Below the pieces are notes generated by a model, which saw nothing but the letters and a program-made list of their open reading frames with translations, was not told the origin of the DNA and ran no database searches. A program made the position numbers and the translations under genes. Shown here piece by piece: positions 42,541-50,643 of a DNA stretch of 64,000 nt; the stretch's first letter is position 1; every line of letters starts with the position of its first letter. Location: positions 26,129-90,128 of the IMG/VR virus record IMGVR_UViG_3300044984_002503, one strand, 5' to 3'. The DNA comes from a virus.

Positions 42541-44451
42541 TTAACAACCGTTAGGGTCTGATGAGGTAATTTGTCCTGCACCACCTGTTACTTGATACCA
42601 AGCTACACCGTTAGAGTAATAACCATTCGTTACTGGGATTGTTAGTGCAGTATTAACATATAAATATTCACTAACATTAGGACCTACACCACCTGCAACT
42701 GTTCCGTAAATTGTGTTAGGTGCGGAACCAAAGTCAATACATGCTAAATTTGCCGTTGTACCTGTACCTAAACTATAAGTGTAATAACCAAATGTAGCTG
42801 TTGGTGTTGTTGTTTGTGTTGGTGTCATTGTTGGTGTTGAAGTTTGAGTTACTGTTGGAGTTACTGTCGGTACTACTGAACAAAGTGTGAAAGAACCTAT
42901 TTGAGCTCCACCTGAACTTAATTGTGTAACAGATGTTCCATCACTAAAGAAACCTGCTAAATCAATCGTAACAGTTCCGTCTGAATTATTATAGAATTGA
43001 GTATTTGCGTCAAACAATGCGTTAAATCCGTGTAGTGTTATTGCAACTCCAGACGTACATGCAGTATTTGAAGTACTTCCTGAGAACACATTAAATGCGA
43101 AAAGAGGAGATGTTGGAGTTGGTGTTTGAGTTGGAGTTGGTGTTGAAGTTTCAGTATTAGTTGGTGTTTGGGTTGGTGTTCCTGTTGGTGTCTCTGTTAC
43201 TGTTGGTGTATTAGTTGGTGTTTCTGTAGGGGTTGGAGTATTACTTGATGTTGGAGTTGGAGTAATTAATCCCACACATCCATTAGGGTCTGTTGTAGTA
43301 ATTTGTCCTGCTCCACCTGATACTTGATACCAATCAACACCGTTAGAGTAATAACCATCAGCAACAGGTGTTGTCAATGATGTATTAACGTATAAGTATT
43401 CACCTAAATTTGGTCCTACTCCACCCGCAACTGTTCCATAAACTGTATTAGGGGCTGAACTAAAATCAGCACATGCTTCATTTGTTGTGCTACCCGTACC
43501 TAAACTATAGGTATAATAACCAAATGTTGCTGTTGGTGTTGTTGTTTGTGTTGGTGTATTTGTAGGTGTTTGAGTAGTTGTCGCTGTTGGAGTTGAAGTT
43601 GGTAATAATGAGCAAAGACTATAGAACCCTAGTTGAGTTCCACCTGAACTTAATTCAGTAACAGATGAATTGTTACTATAGAATCCTGTTAAATCAATTG
43701 TAACAATTCCTGATGGGTCATTATAGAATTGAGTATTTGCATCAAATGTTGGATTAAATGCGTATAGTGTTGTTGAAATTCCAGAATTACAAGCTTCATT
43801 TGAACTGTCTCCTGAAAATATGTTAAATACTTGAAGAGGTGAAGTTGGTGTTTGAGTTTGAGTTGGAGTTACTGTTGGAGTTACATTCGCCGTTCCTGTC
43901 ACTGTTTGTGTTTGTGTTTGAGTTGGAGTTTCTGTGTTAGTTGGAGTTTGAGTTTGAGTTGGGGTTTCTGTATTAGTTGGAGTTTGTGTTTGAGTTTGGG
44001 TTGGTGTTTGAGTTGGAGTTTGAGTTGGAGTTTCGGTGTTAGTAGGGGTTTGAGTTTGAGTTGGAGTTTCGGTGTTAGTAGGAGTTTGAGTTTGAGTTTG
44101 CGTATTAGTAGGAGTTTGAGTTGGTGTTCCAGTTTGAGTTGGGGTTTGAGTCGCAGTCGTACTCGGCGTAGGAGTTTGAGTTTGAGTTGGAGTTATAGTT
44201 GGGGTTTGAGTCGCAGTTGGAGTTGGCGTTGCCGTTTGACCAACAGGAGGAAACGCACCTTGATTAAACAAAGAAACCGAATTAACATAAACAGGAGATA
44301 TTGAATATGTATTATTAATTAACCAAATGTTTTTTGTTTGGTTAGGGTTCAATTCAACTTGATACTCCCAAAGAGAGTCATCGCATCTTCTATAATTAAA
44401 GTTCACAATTGTTGAACCGGTGTTCGTTAAAGTATATTTACTACATGCCAT
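42541..44451 (-). CDS. Mucin-like modular fibre/adhesin protein with Thr-Pro repeats
   Basis: 636 residues. An N-terminal small domain (1-70) with [18 protein letters not shown] is followed by a long Thr/Pro/Gln/Asn repeat (about 73-203), then module A ([16 protein letters not shown] ... SLCS), a Thr-Pro linker, module B ([20 protein letters not shown] ... DPNGC), another linker, a second copy of A and a second copy of B at the C-terminus. Modules of each pair are close copies and each has an N-terminal AC and a C-terminal Cys. Long Thr-Pro tracts are like the O-glycosylated stalks of mucins. It is the last gene of the fibre block. A late motif lies 19 bases upstream. Confidence 0.75.
   Translation of the reverse strand: MACSKYTLTNTGSTIVNFNYRRCDDSLWEYQVELNPNQTKNIWLINNTYSISPVYVNSVSLFNQGAFPPVGQTATPTPTATQTPTITPTQTQTPTPSTTATQTPTQTGTPTQTPTNTQTQTQTPTNTETPTQTQTPTNTETPTQTPTQTPTQTQTQTPTNTETPTQTQTPTNTETPTQTQTQTVTGTANVTPTVTPTQTQTPTSPLQVFNIFSGDSSNEACNSGISTTLYAFNPTFDANTQFYNDPSGIVTIDLTGFYSNNSSVTELSSGGTQLGFYSLCSLLPTSTPTATTTQTPTNTPTQTTTPTATFGYYTYSLGTGSTTNEACADFSSAPNTVYGTVAGGVGPNLGEYLYVNTSLTTPVADGYYSNGVDWYQVSGGAGQITTTDPNGCVGLITPTPTSSNTPTPTETPTNTPTVTETPTGTPTQTPTNTETSTPTPTQTPTPTSPLFAFNVFSGSTSNTACTSGVAITLHGFNALFDANTQFYNNSDGTVTIDLAGFFSDGTSVTQLSSGGAQIGSFTLCSVVPTVTPTVTQTSTPTMTPTQTTTPTATFGYYTYSLGTGTTANLACIDFGSAPNTIYGTVAGGVGPNVSEYLYVNTALTIPVTNGYYSNGVAWYQVTGGAGQITSSDPNGC
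43845..44235 (-). repeat. Thr-Pro coding repeat tract
   Basis: Imperfect 6-, 12- and 18-base repeats of the type GTTGGAGTTTGAGTTTGA (plus strand), coding Thr-Pro/Gln/Asn/Glu units such as [12 protein letters not shown]. Shorter tracts of the same kind in this gene lie at about 43105-43262 and 42800-42880. Confidence 0.85.
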
Positions 44452-44470
44452 GGTATATTTCTATTTTCTT

Positions 44471-44477
44471 ATAAATA
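44471..44477 (-). promoter_or_regulatory. Candidate late promoter motif
   Basis: Minus strand AGTATTTATAAGAAAA, 19 bases upstream of the 636-residue fibre gene. Confidence 0.45.
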
Positions 44478-44536
44478 CTACGATTTATTCTAATTTATTA
44501 AATAGGGTTTAAATTTTATATTTTTATTACCTATTA

Positions 44537-45115
44537 TTAAGATAATTGGTTTATTGTAACATATGTCGATGGAATTAAAGGTCTAACATATGGTGATGAT
44601 GAAGCGGGTACGGTGAAGACTTTAGCGGTGTCATCCGCCGATGCAAAGACAAGTTCAATGTATTGACCAGCGGTTAAATCAAAATAATATGGGATAAAAG
44701 GTAATGTTTTATCTGTATTATTAACTAAAACAATTTCCCCTGCACTATCTGTTACATCAACACCATCAACTCTAACCCAAAAAACAATTGTTGCTGCACC
44801 ACCTGCAAGTGTTGCTTTCCCTAATTGATAAGATACTCCCAATTGGTAGGTACCGTCTAAGTCAACATAAATTTTTGAATTGTTAACCAATCTAATATTT
44901 GATTCATTTACAATAGTGTTTAGTAATACAATTGATGGTGTATTAGACCCAGAAACTATTTGTGTCTCGGTATTATAGTAGGCAGCATTTGCTTTATGTG
45001 CAATCTGAACATAATCAACATGATAAGTCACTCCACTTAATTCTACGGGTAGTACCATAGTATCGGTCACTCCTGTTAATTGTGGTAATTCGCTAATTGT
45101 TTTTCCTGTCAACAT
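44537..45115 (-). CDS. Fibre tip-like protein with predicted jelly-roll domain
   Basis: 192 residues. The start GKTISELPQLTGVTDTMVLP, then VELSGVTYHVDYV is the common N-terminal attachment motif of tail or head fibre proteins ('ISELP......D..V....GVTYK'). The C-terminal 140 residues (KIYVDLDGTYQLGVSYQLGK, IVFWVRVDGVDV, GQYIELVFASADD) read like a C1q/TNF-type jelly roll, often a receptor-binding tip. It is a paralogue of the 189-residue protein at 46279. It starts 13 bases after the stop of the upstream 179-residue gene. Confidence 0.65.
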   Translation of the reverse strand: MLTGKTISELPQLTGVTDTMVLPVELSGVTYHVDYVQIAHKANAAYYNTETQIVSGSNTPSIVLLNTIVNESNIRLVNNSKIYVDLDGTYQLGVSYQLGKATLAGGAATIVFWVRVDGVDVTDSAGEIVLVNNTDKTLPFIPYYFDLTAGQYIELVFASADDTAKVFTVPASSSPYVRPLIPSTYVTINQLS

Positions 45116-45127
45116 ATTTTTGTGTTT

Positions 45128-45667
45128 TTAATTAAATTTTAGATATTCGTCATTCCCAACACTAAGATATTCGTTTGGAATATCAATTAGGATTGGGTTT
45201 ATAAGAACTATAGGTATTTCTGTTGGGGTTGGGGTTTGAGTGTAGGTTGGCGTTTGAGTAGGTGTTCCTGTATTAGTAGGTGTTTGAGTTTGAGTAGTCG
45301 TTTGTGTTTGAGTAGGTGTTCCTGTATTAGTAGGTGTTTGAGTTTGAGTAGTCGTTTGGGTTGGAGTTTGTGTTAAAGTTTCCGTATTAGTTGGAGTTAC
45401 ACTAGGTGTTTGAGTCGGAGTCACAGTAGGTGTTGTCGTATTGGTTGGTGTTGGAGTTGGAGTTGGTCCTAATATGGCAATTGTATAGGTATACGCATAT
45501 GTTGGTACATAACAATTATATGTCCCATAATAATAATCCGCAACATAGCTAAATGGAAAAACTTGATACCCTAAATCTACGGTACCTCCCGTTTGAGGAA
45601 AGAACGTAACTTCGGTTGTTAATCCACTCAAATTTACACTAGAAATTAATACACCACAATCTGCCAT
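45128..45667 (-). CDS. Small Thr-Pro mucin-like protein
   Basis: 179 residues from ATG at 45665-45667 (MADCGVLISSVNLSG). A GTG further upstream is possible but would overlap the late motif at 45672-45678; the ATG lies 4 bases after that motif and the start MADCG resembles MACSK of the 636-residue protein. Residues about 1-75 form a small beta domain with several Cys; about 76-155 are Thr-Pro-rich ([20 protein letters not shown]), and the C-terminus is a short hydrophobic tip (IPIVLINPILIDIPNE). A stalk protein of the fibre system is likely. Confidence 0.7.
   Translation of the reverse strand: MADCGVLISSVNLSGLTTEVTFFPQTGGTVDLGYQVFPFSYVADYYYGTYNCYVPTYAYTYTIAILGPTPTPTPTNTTTPTVTPTQTPSVTPTNTETLTQTPTQTTTQTQTPTNTGTPTQTQTTTQTQTPTNTGTPTQTPTYTQTPTPTEIPIVLINPILIDIPNEYLSVGNDEYLKFN
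45220..45470 (-). repeat. Thr-Pro coding repeat tract
   Basis: Imperfect repeat of GTAGGTGTTTGAGTTTGA-like units including two nearly identical copies of a block of about 54 bases (45255-45308 and 45309-45362), coding [18 protein letters not shown]. Confidence 0.8.
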
Positions 45668-45671
45668 GTTA

Positions 45672-45678
45672 ATAAATA
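45672..45678 (-). promoter_or_regulatory. Candidate late promoter motif
   Basis: Minus strand CTATATTTATTAAC, ending 4 bases before the ATG at 45667. Confidence 0.45.
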
Positions 45679-45703
45679 TAGACACTTTTTACTTTATAAT
45701 TCA

Positions 45704-46276
45704 TTATCCACAAATTCCGACATTAATAACTTGATTACCCCCTAATTGTATAAATGTGGCACCATCGGATATTGTAAAATTGGTACCATTTGGTGGTATT
45801 GTTAAAGATTTATCACCATAAACATAATCACCTTTAACTAAATTTGAAAAAAGTTTTGATGTATAAATGGTCACATTTGCTGGATTAGCCGTCATATTAA
45901 CAGAACCACAAACATCTTGATACCAACCTCCTGTTCGTAAATTATACATAAAAACAGTTGTTGGTGTAACAGTTGGTGTTGGTGTAACAGTTGGTGTGGG
46001 AGAAGTAGATGTTGGTGTTGGTGTTACTGATGTTTGTGTTGGAGTTGAGGTGACGGTTGGTGTAGGTGTTGTTGACGGACATAATCCTACAAAGACAATA
46101 TCTAAAGGAGCACTATAACTTTCAACAAGAATATCTTTTGCACAAACATATTCGGTTTTAAGTGGGTCTATAGTACTAACACTAACAATATCAGTACATC
46201 CTGTCCATCTATAATAACCTTCTTGTACGGTATTATAATTTGTTATCCTAAAATAATTACAGTCTGTTGTGTTCAT
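45704..46276 (-). CDS. Thr-Pro mucin-like protein with two small domains
   Basis: 190 residues: an N-terminal beta domain with Cys residues (TTDCNYFRITNYNTVQEG, YYRWTGCTD), a Thr-Pro stalk (about 69-106, STTPTPTVTSTPTQT) and a C-terminal domain (FMYNLRTGGWYQDVCGSVNM ending in VINVGICG). The N-terminal pattern resembles the N-terminal domain of the 636-residue protein. Probably a short fibre or decoration protein. The next gene upstream ends 2 bases before its start. Confidence 0.7.
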   Translation of the reverse strand: MNTTDCNYFRITNYNTVQEGYYRWTGCTDIVSVSTIDPLKTEYVCAKDILVESYSAPLDIVFVGLCPSTTPTPTVTSTPTQTSVTPTPTSTSPTPTVTPTPTVTPTTVFMYNLRTGGWYQDVCGSVNMTANPANVTIYTSKLFSNLVKGDYVYGDKSLTIPPNGTNFTISDGATFIQLGGNQVINVGICG

Positions 46277-46278
46277 TT

Positions 46279-46848
46279 CTATATTTGAACCATTGTTATA
46301 ATAACAGATGGAATTGCCGGTCTTATTGGTGTTATTCTTGATGGGTTTCCGTATATGATTATTTCAGTATCCGTTATTGAAAACATAATTTCCAAATTTT
46401 CACCCGCTGATAATGTTTCCACAAAATTCCAAGCTGCCACCACAAGTTGATTATTATTAGCGAATGTAATATCAGTTGACGACCAATCAACATTAACACC
46501 ATTTTTCCTCAACCATATTGTAATACTTTCTGATGACCCTCCTTGTTGTTTTTGTAATTGAGCGGAAAATTGTATATTAAATGTTCCACCACTTTGAACT
46601 GTCATTTTTGACCCATCAACAACCGTTATCCCATTATTAGAGGATGTTGTCGAAGCACTCATAGAATATGCAGTATCAGGTGTTAATCCTGATATACTAT
46701 TTTCTTGATAAAACGAACCATATAATTTACCGCTCGCCATATAACCTCTTTTAATTTTATATGTAACACCATCTTGAGCAACAACATATTCAGCATTCGA
46801 TGTCGTGGCGGTTATTTCAGGTAATTGTGATATTGGTAAATTCGGCAT
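46279..46848 (-). CDS. Fibre tip-like protein with predicted jelly-roll domain
   Basis: 189 residues. It starts LPISQLPEITATTSNAEYVV and continues AQDGVTYKIKRG, the fibre attachment pattern, then about 130 residues of beta sandwich (GTFNIQFSAQLQKQQGGSSE, ITIWLRKNGVNVD, LEIMFSITDTEIIIYG) like a C1q/TNF jelly roll. Paralogue of the 192-residue protein. A late motif lies 14 bases upstream. Confidence 0.65.
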   Translation of the reverse strand: MPNLPISQLPEITATTSNAEYVVAQDGVTYKIKRGYMASGKLYGSFYQENSISGLTPDTAYSMSASTTSSNNGITVVDGSKMTVQSGGTFNIQFSAQLQKQQGGSSESITIWLRKNGVNVDWSSTDITFANNNQLVVAAWNFVETLSAGENLEIMFSITDTEIIIYGNPSRITPIRPAIPSVIITMVQI

Positions 46849-46862
46849 ATTCTTTTTATTTT

Positions 46863-46869
46863 ATAAATA
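46863..46869 (-). promoter_or_regulatory. Candidate late promoter motif
   Basis: Minus strand AATATTTATAAAATAAAA, 14 bases upstream of the 189-residue gene. Confidence 0.45.
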
Positions 46870-46878
46870 TTATTAAGT

Positions 46879-49800
46879 TTAGGTTACGAAAATATTAAAA
46901 CCATCTTCTTGTTGTATGGTAAAATAATTTTCTTGAGCCAAGAAAACTAATTCAGTTGGTGTTGGTGTCGGTGTTGGTGTTTCGGTGTTAGTCGGGGTAT
47001 TAGTATTTGTTGGAGTTGGAGTTTGGGTCTCAGTATTTGTTGGTGTTTGAGTTGGAGTTTCTGTTTGAGTTGGTGTCGGTGTTGGTGGAATATCTCCAAT
47101 TGTTATAATTAAAACATCAGATGCTTGCAATGGAACACCTCCTGGTGTTACACCAATTGAGCTAGGTACAACAGTCTCTGAATCCACTAAAACATTTCCA
47201 TTAATTTTAATTTGAATTGTTACAGAACCTGTACCATTTAACGCAATTTGAGGTGAATTAGAAGTTAACCCATGATTTGCAAAAAGTACTTGGCCACCAC
47301 CATTCAAAGGCAATGAACTTGTTGAATCAAATAATGGTATTTGTCCACTGTTATCCGCAAAGGCTTCTATTATTCCGTTTGTTGAATTATTGATAAATGT
47401 TACATTATAATTAGGTGTAGGTGTTGGTGTTGGTGTACTAGTTGGGGTCTCTGTATTTGTTTGAGTTGGTGTTTGAGTTGGTGTTTTGGTATTTGTAGGT
47501 GTAGGTGTTTGAGTCAGAGTTTCCGTGTTTGTTGGGGTTGGGGTAGAAGTTCCTGTCTCAGTATTCGTAGGAGTCTGAGTTTGAGTTGGTGTTTGAGTTT
47601 GGGTTGGAATTGGACATAGATTATAATTACCCACAATATCCCCATTTGAATTAAGTTCAACAACAACATTTGAATAATTGTAATAACCTATTAAATCTGT
47701 TGTATTACCACCAAATTCTGAATCATAGAAAAATGCGTTTTCATCAAAATTAGAGTTATCCCCCCATATTGTAGAATTATCTAAACATGAACATGCATCA
47801 ACTTGTGTCAATCCATAACAACTAACAAATTCGGTTCTAGACCTTGTAGGTGTTGGTGTTTGCGTTGGAGTTTCTGTATTAGTTGGGGTTTGTGTAATTG
47901 TATTAGTTGGGGTTTGTGTCATTGTATTAGTTGGGGTTTGTGTCATTGTATTAGTAGGGGTTTGAGTTGGTGTCATTGTATTAGTTGAGGTTTGAGTTGG
48001 TGTCATTGTATTAGTTGGTGTTTGAGTCATTGTATTGGTTGGAGTTTGAGTTGGTGTTTTTGTATTAGTTTGAGTTGGGGTTTGAGTTTGAGTTGGAGTT
48101 TTTGTTACGGTATTAGTAGGGGTTTGAGTTGGGGTTGGTAAAGGACAACTACCTAATAGTGTAATATTACCATCCCCGTCGGCAATTTGAACAGATTCAG
48201 CACAAATAACTTGAGTAGCATACACATCTAAGAAGGTATCAAAAGCAAATCCATCGCAATCAATACCAACAAAGGTTGTTTGATTTTGAATTCCACCAAA
48301 TAACAAATAACTCTTACATGAAGAATTACTTGGTGTTATTGTAGGAGTTGATGTGTTAGTTGGAGTTTGATTTGGGGTTTTAGTATTAGTTGGTGTTACC
48401 GTAGGTGTTGTTGTGTTAGTTGGTGTCATTGTTGGAGTTTTAGTATTGGTTGGTGTGTTTGTTGGCGTCTTAGTTGGCGTCTCAGTATTAGTTGGAGTTG
48501 CGGTAGGTGTTAATCCTACAGTAACTGAAGGAGTTGGTGTTTTTGTGTTTGTTGGGGTAGAAGTTTGCGTATTTGTTGGTGTTTGTGTATTTGTTGGAGT
48601 AGAAGTTTGTGTATTTGTTGGAGTAGGAGTTTGAGTTTGAGTCATTGTTGGTGTCACGGTTGGACATGGATATAATGTATATCCTAAGTCATTACATGGT
48701 ACTGAAATGTAAATTAAATCATTATTTGGAATAATGATTCTACAATTTAAACAATTAGGGTCAAGTAGGTCATACTTATATTTTAATATTCTAAAATTAT
48801 GTTTAATTTGAGAGGCATTTAATGGTTCGGTGTACATTCTAAATGCACTGATATCCCCAATCAAACTACCTCCAAATATTTCTTCCAACCTAATTTGAGT
48901 TGTAAGTCCTGAATATTCGGTATGTGTTAAATCATTTGTTGTTAAACATTCAGGGTCTTGTTGATATGTAATACCACTTAACTCGGCAGGACATCCTGCA
49001 GAAAAAGTAAGATTATCATGTAATCCTTGAGTTCCCCCACCCACAGAGATGTTATATCCAACACCAATTTGTTTTTCTTTTTCAACATTAAGAAGTCTTG
49101 GGATAATTTCTTCAAAGTTTTCCGCAACCATAAACAATTTACCGTTAACATAAAATTTAAGATTACCTAATCTATATTTTTGTTCTTCGGTCCACATATC
49201 GTTAAATGTAACGACTTCGGTATATGGTGGGTTATAAGGTTGTTCGTGTGTCAAAGGTGGTTCAACTAATGTAGGACTTCTGTTTTCAATAGTTGCAAAA
49301 TATTCTTGTTTAACTAATAACCCAAGACCACCCTTTTCATATAGGTCACATTTATCAAACCATTCTTTTCTTTGGAATACCGCATCAATTTGAACCCAAT
49401 GTTCTACATTAGGGTATGTGGTTCCACTACAATCACTAAAGATACCTCTGGTTGAACACCATTCGGTAACTGAGGTTCCTGTATGATATGTTAATCCTGT
49501 AAGACAAGTTCCACTATGTTCACATCCTCCGGTAATTCTATAAGTCTTAACACATAACCTTGGGTTTCCTGTATCACCACTAAGTCTAAGAGATATACCA
49601 TTTGAGACTCCATCATATAATGGGTCTTTTTCAGGGTATTTGGCGGTTGTTTGGCAATCACAAGGACATCCACAAGTACAATGTGTTATTGTTCCTCCTG
49701 ATGGTTGATAGACTTGAAGACACTCTGATGAGGTATTGGCACTACTTGCACATCCACAAGTATGCATACAAGTTAATCCTGATGTTACTCTTGTATAACC

Positions 49801-50592
49801 TGTGTCTTGTTTTGGTGAACCGTCAGCATAATGATAGAATTTATTTTCAGCTCTTGCCCCCATATAAAAGAATGTTCCTTTATTGTCAGGATAACGAGCG
49901 TTTAATCCAACATTAGTATCACCTGTCCATCTATATTTCAATACAAACTCCGCAGTCCAACCTAATGAAACTCTTTGAGGGAATACTTGATAATCATAAT
50001 CAGATAATTTATAAAATCCTTGGAAGAACCCACCATTTAATCTTGCAAAATATCCAACAGGTGTTCCATTGGTGACATAAGACATGTCATATGAATATGA
50101 ATTATCGTTCCATAATCTATTTTGAGTTGTAGTAAATCCTGTGATAGGATGCATTTTCATTCTCCTATCGTATTTGTATCTACTATATGTGTCAGCAGAT
50201 GAAGTATAAAGTCCTGTAGTAATTTGAATTGTCTCACCTGACATATTCTTAACAAGACCATTATCTATACCAGTTAACCCAACGTCACATAAATTTGTAA
50301 CTACAGGACAAAAGTTTGGGTCAAGGTGGTCAGGGTTCCAATAATTTTCAGATACGATAGTATTGGTATCAAAATTACATCCACCTGTTTGACAAATTGT
50401 GGTACCCGAACTATTAAAGTCAAACTTAAATGGCATTCTATTACCATCGTCCTCACCTATTAATAATGGGGAGAATATCACCTCTTGGTCATAGTCTTTC
50501 TCATCTGATGCGAGACATATGTCCGTGATTTCGTTGACGGGTTTAATACCCCATCTCCTAAAATTATATTGATTAATATTTTGATATGCCAT
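46879..50592 (-). CDS. Large mucin-like fibre/adhesin with LamG-like and Cys-rich domains
   Basis: 1237 residues. The N-terminal 640 residues include a LamG/concanavalin-like domain (FYVNGKLFMVAENFEEI, LIGDISAFRMYTEPLNASQI) with a Cys-rich insertion (CMHTCGCASS, THCTCGCPCDCQ at about residues 275-315). From about residue 645, Thr-Pro repeat stalks alternate with small Cys-bounded modules (CKSYLLFGG..., CYGLTQVDACSC..., the latter similar to module A of the 636-residue protein) and a beta domain (VTFINNSTNGIIEAFADNSG). Likely the main long fibre. A late motif lies 9 bases upstream. The DNA at 47845-48145 and 48335-48660 is tandemly repeated. Confidence 0.75.
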   Translation of the reverse strand: MAYQNINQYNFRRWGIKPVNEITDICLASDEKDYDQEVIFSPLLIGEDDGNRMPFKFDFNSSGTTICQTGGCNFDTNTIVSENYWNPDHLDPNFCPVVTNLCDVGLTGIDNGLVKNMSGETIQITTGLYTSSADTYSRYKYDRRMKMHPITGFTTTQNRLWNDNSYSYDMSYVTNGTPVGYFARLNGGFFQGFYKLSDYDYQVFPQRVSLGWTAEFVLKYRWTGDTNVGLNARYPDNKGTFFYMGARAENKFYHYADGSPKQDTGYTRVTSGLTCMHTCGCASSANTSSECLQVYQPSGGTITHCTCGCPCDCQTTAKYPEKDPLYDGVSNGISLRLSGDTGNPRLCVKTYRITGGCEHSGTCLTGLTYHTGTSVTEWCSTRGIFSDCSGTTYPNVEHWVQIDAVFQRKEWFDKCDLYEKGGLGLLVKQEYFATIENRSPTLVEPPLTHEQPYNPPYTEVVTFNDMWTEEQKYRLGNLKFYVNGKLFMVAENFEEIIPRLLNVEKEKQIGVGYNISVGGGTQGLHDNLTFSAGCPAELSGITYQQDPECLTTNDLTHTEYSGLTTQIRLEEIFGGSLIGDISAFRMYTEPLNASQIKHNFRILKYKYDLLDPNCLNCRIIIPNNDLIYISVPCNDLGYTLYPCPTVTPTMTQTQTPTPTNTQTSTPTNTQTPTNTQTSTPTNTKTPTPSVTVGLTPTATPTNTETPTKTPTNTPTNTKTPTMTPTNTTTPTVTPTNTKTPNQTPTNTSTPTITPSNSSCKSYLLFGGIQNQTTFVGIDCDGFAFDTFLDVYATQVICAESVQIADGDGNITLLGSCPLPTPTQTPTNTVTKTPTQTQTPTQTNTKTPTQTPTNTMTQTPTNTMTPTQTSTNTMTPTQTPTNTMTQTPTNTMTQTPTNTITQTPTNTETPTQTPTPTRSRTEFVSCYGLTQVDACSCLDNSTIWGDNSNFDENAFFYDSEFGGNTTDLIGYYNYSNVVVELNSNGDIVGNYNLCPIPTQTQTPTQTQTPTNTETGTSTPTPTNTETLTQTPTPTNTKTPTQTPTQTNTETPTSTPTPTPTPNYNVTFINNSTNGIIEAFADNSGQIPLFDSTSSLPLNGGGQVLFANHGLTSNSPQIALNGTGSVTIQIKINGNVLVDSETVVPSSIGVTPGGVPLQASDVLIITIGDIPPTPTPTQTETPTQTPTNTETQTPTPTNTNTPTNTETPTPTPTPTELVFLAQENYFTIQQEDGFNIFVT
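47845..48145 (-). repeat. Tandem 24-base repeats coding Thr-Pro octapeptides
   Basis: The plus-strand unit GTATTAGTTGGGGTTTGTGT plus CATT (24 bases) recurs about six times between 47876 and 48060, coding octapeptides of the NTMTQTPT type. Some units differ by 12 bases (insertion of PTQT). Flanking sequence is similar but more degenerate. Confidence 0.85.
48335..48660 (-). repeat. Thr-Pro coding repeat tract
   Basis: Imperfect short repeats (GTTGGTGTTGTTGTGTTAGT-like, plus strand), coding NTKTPTxTPTNT units. Similar tracts in this gene lie at about 46955-47090 and 47415-47615. Confidence 0.8.
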
Positions 50593-50601
50593 AAACTAAT
50601 G

Positions 50602-50608
50602 ATAAATA
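50602..50608 (-). promoter_or_regulatory. Candidate late promoter motif, divergent pair member
   Basis: Minus strand GTATTTATCATTAG, 9 bases upstream of the 1237-residue gene. It is paired with an oppositely oriented copy at 50622-50628. Confidence 0.45.
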
Positions 50609-50621
50609 CCTTGTTTCAGAG

Positions 50622-50628
50622 TATTTAT
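50622..50628 (+). promoter_or_regulatory. Candidate late promoter motif, divergent pair member
   Basis: Plus strand AGTATTTATATG. It directly touches an ATG at 50629, but a second ATG at 50644 is 15 bases away and fits the other promoter-to-start distances better. Confidence 0.45.
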
Positions 50629-50643
50629 ATGTTAAAAGAAAAG

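Noticed and set aside
43852-44304. Long plus-strand open frames opposite the Thr-Pro repeats (also 47803-47988 and 48413-48634)
   Set aside because: They translate to monotonous Ser-Trp-Leu or Val-Gly repeats and exist only because the repeat lacks stop codons on the other strand.
47845-48145. CRISPR-like repeat array
   Set aside because: Units are contiguous with no unique spacers of constant length and are in frame with a protein-coding Thr-Pro stalk.
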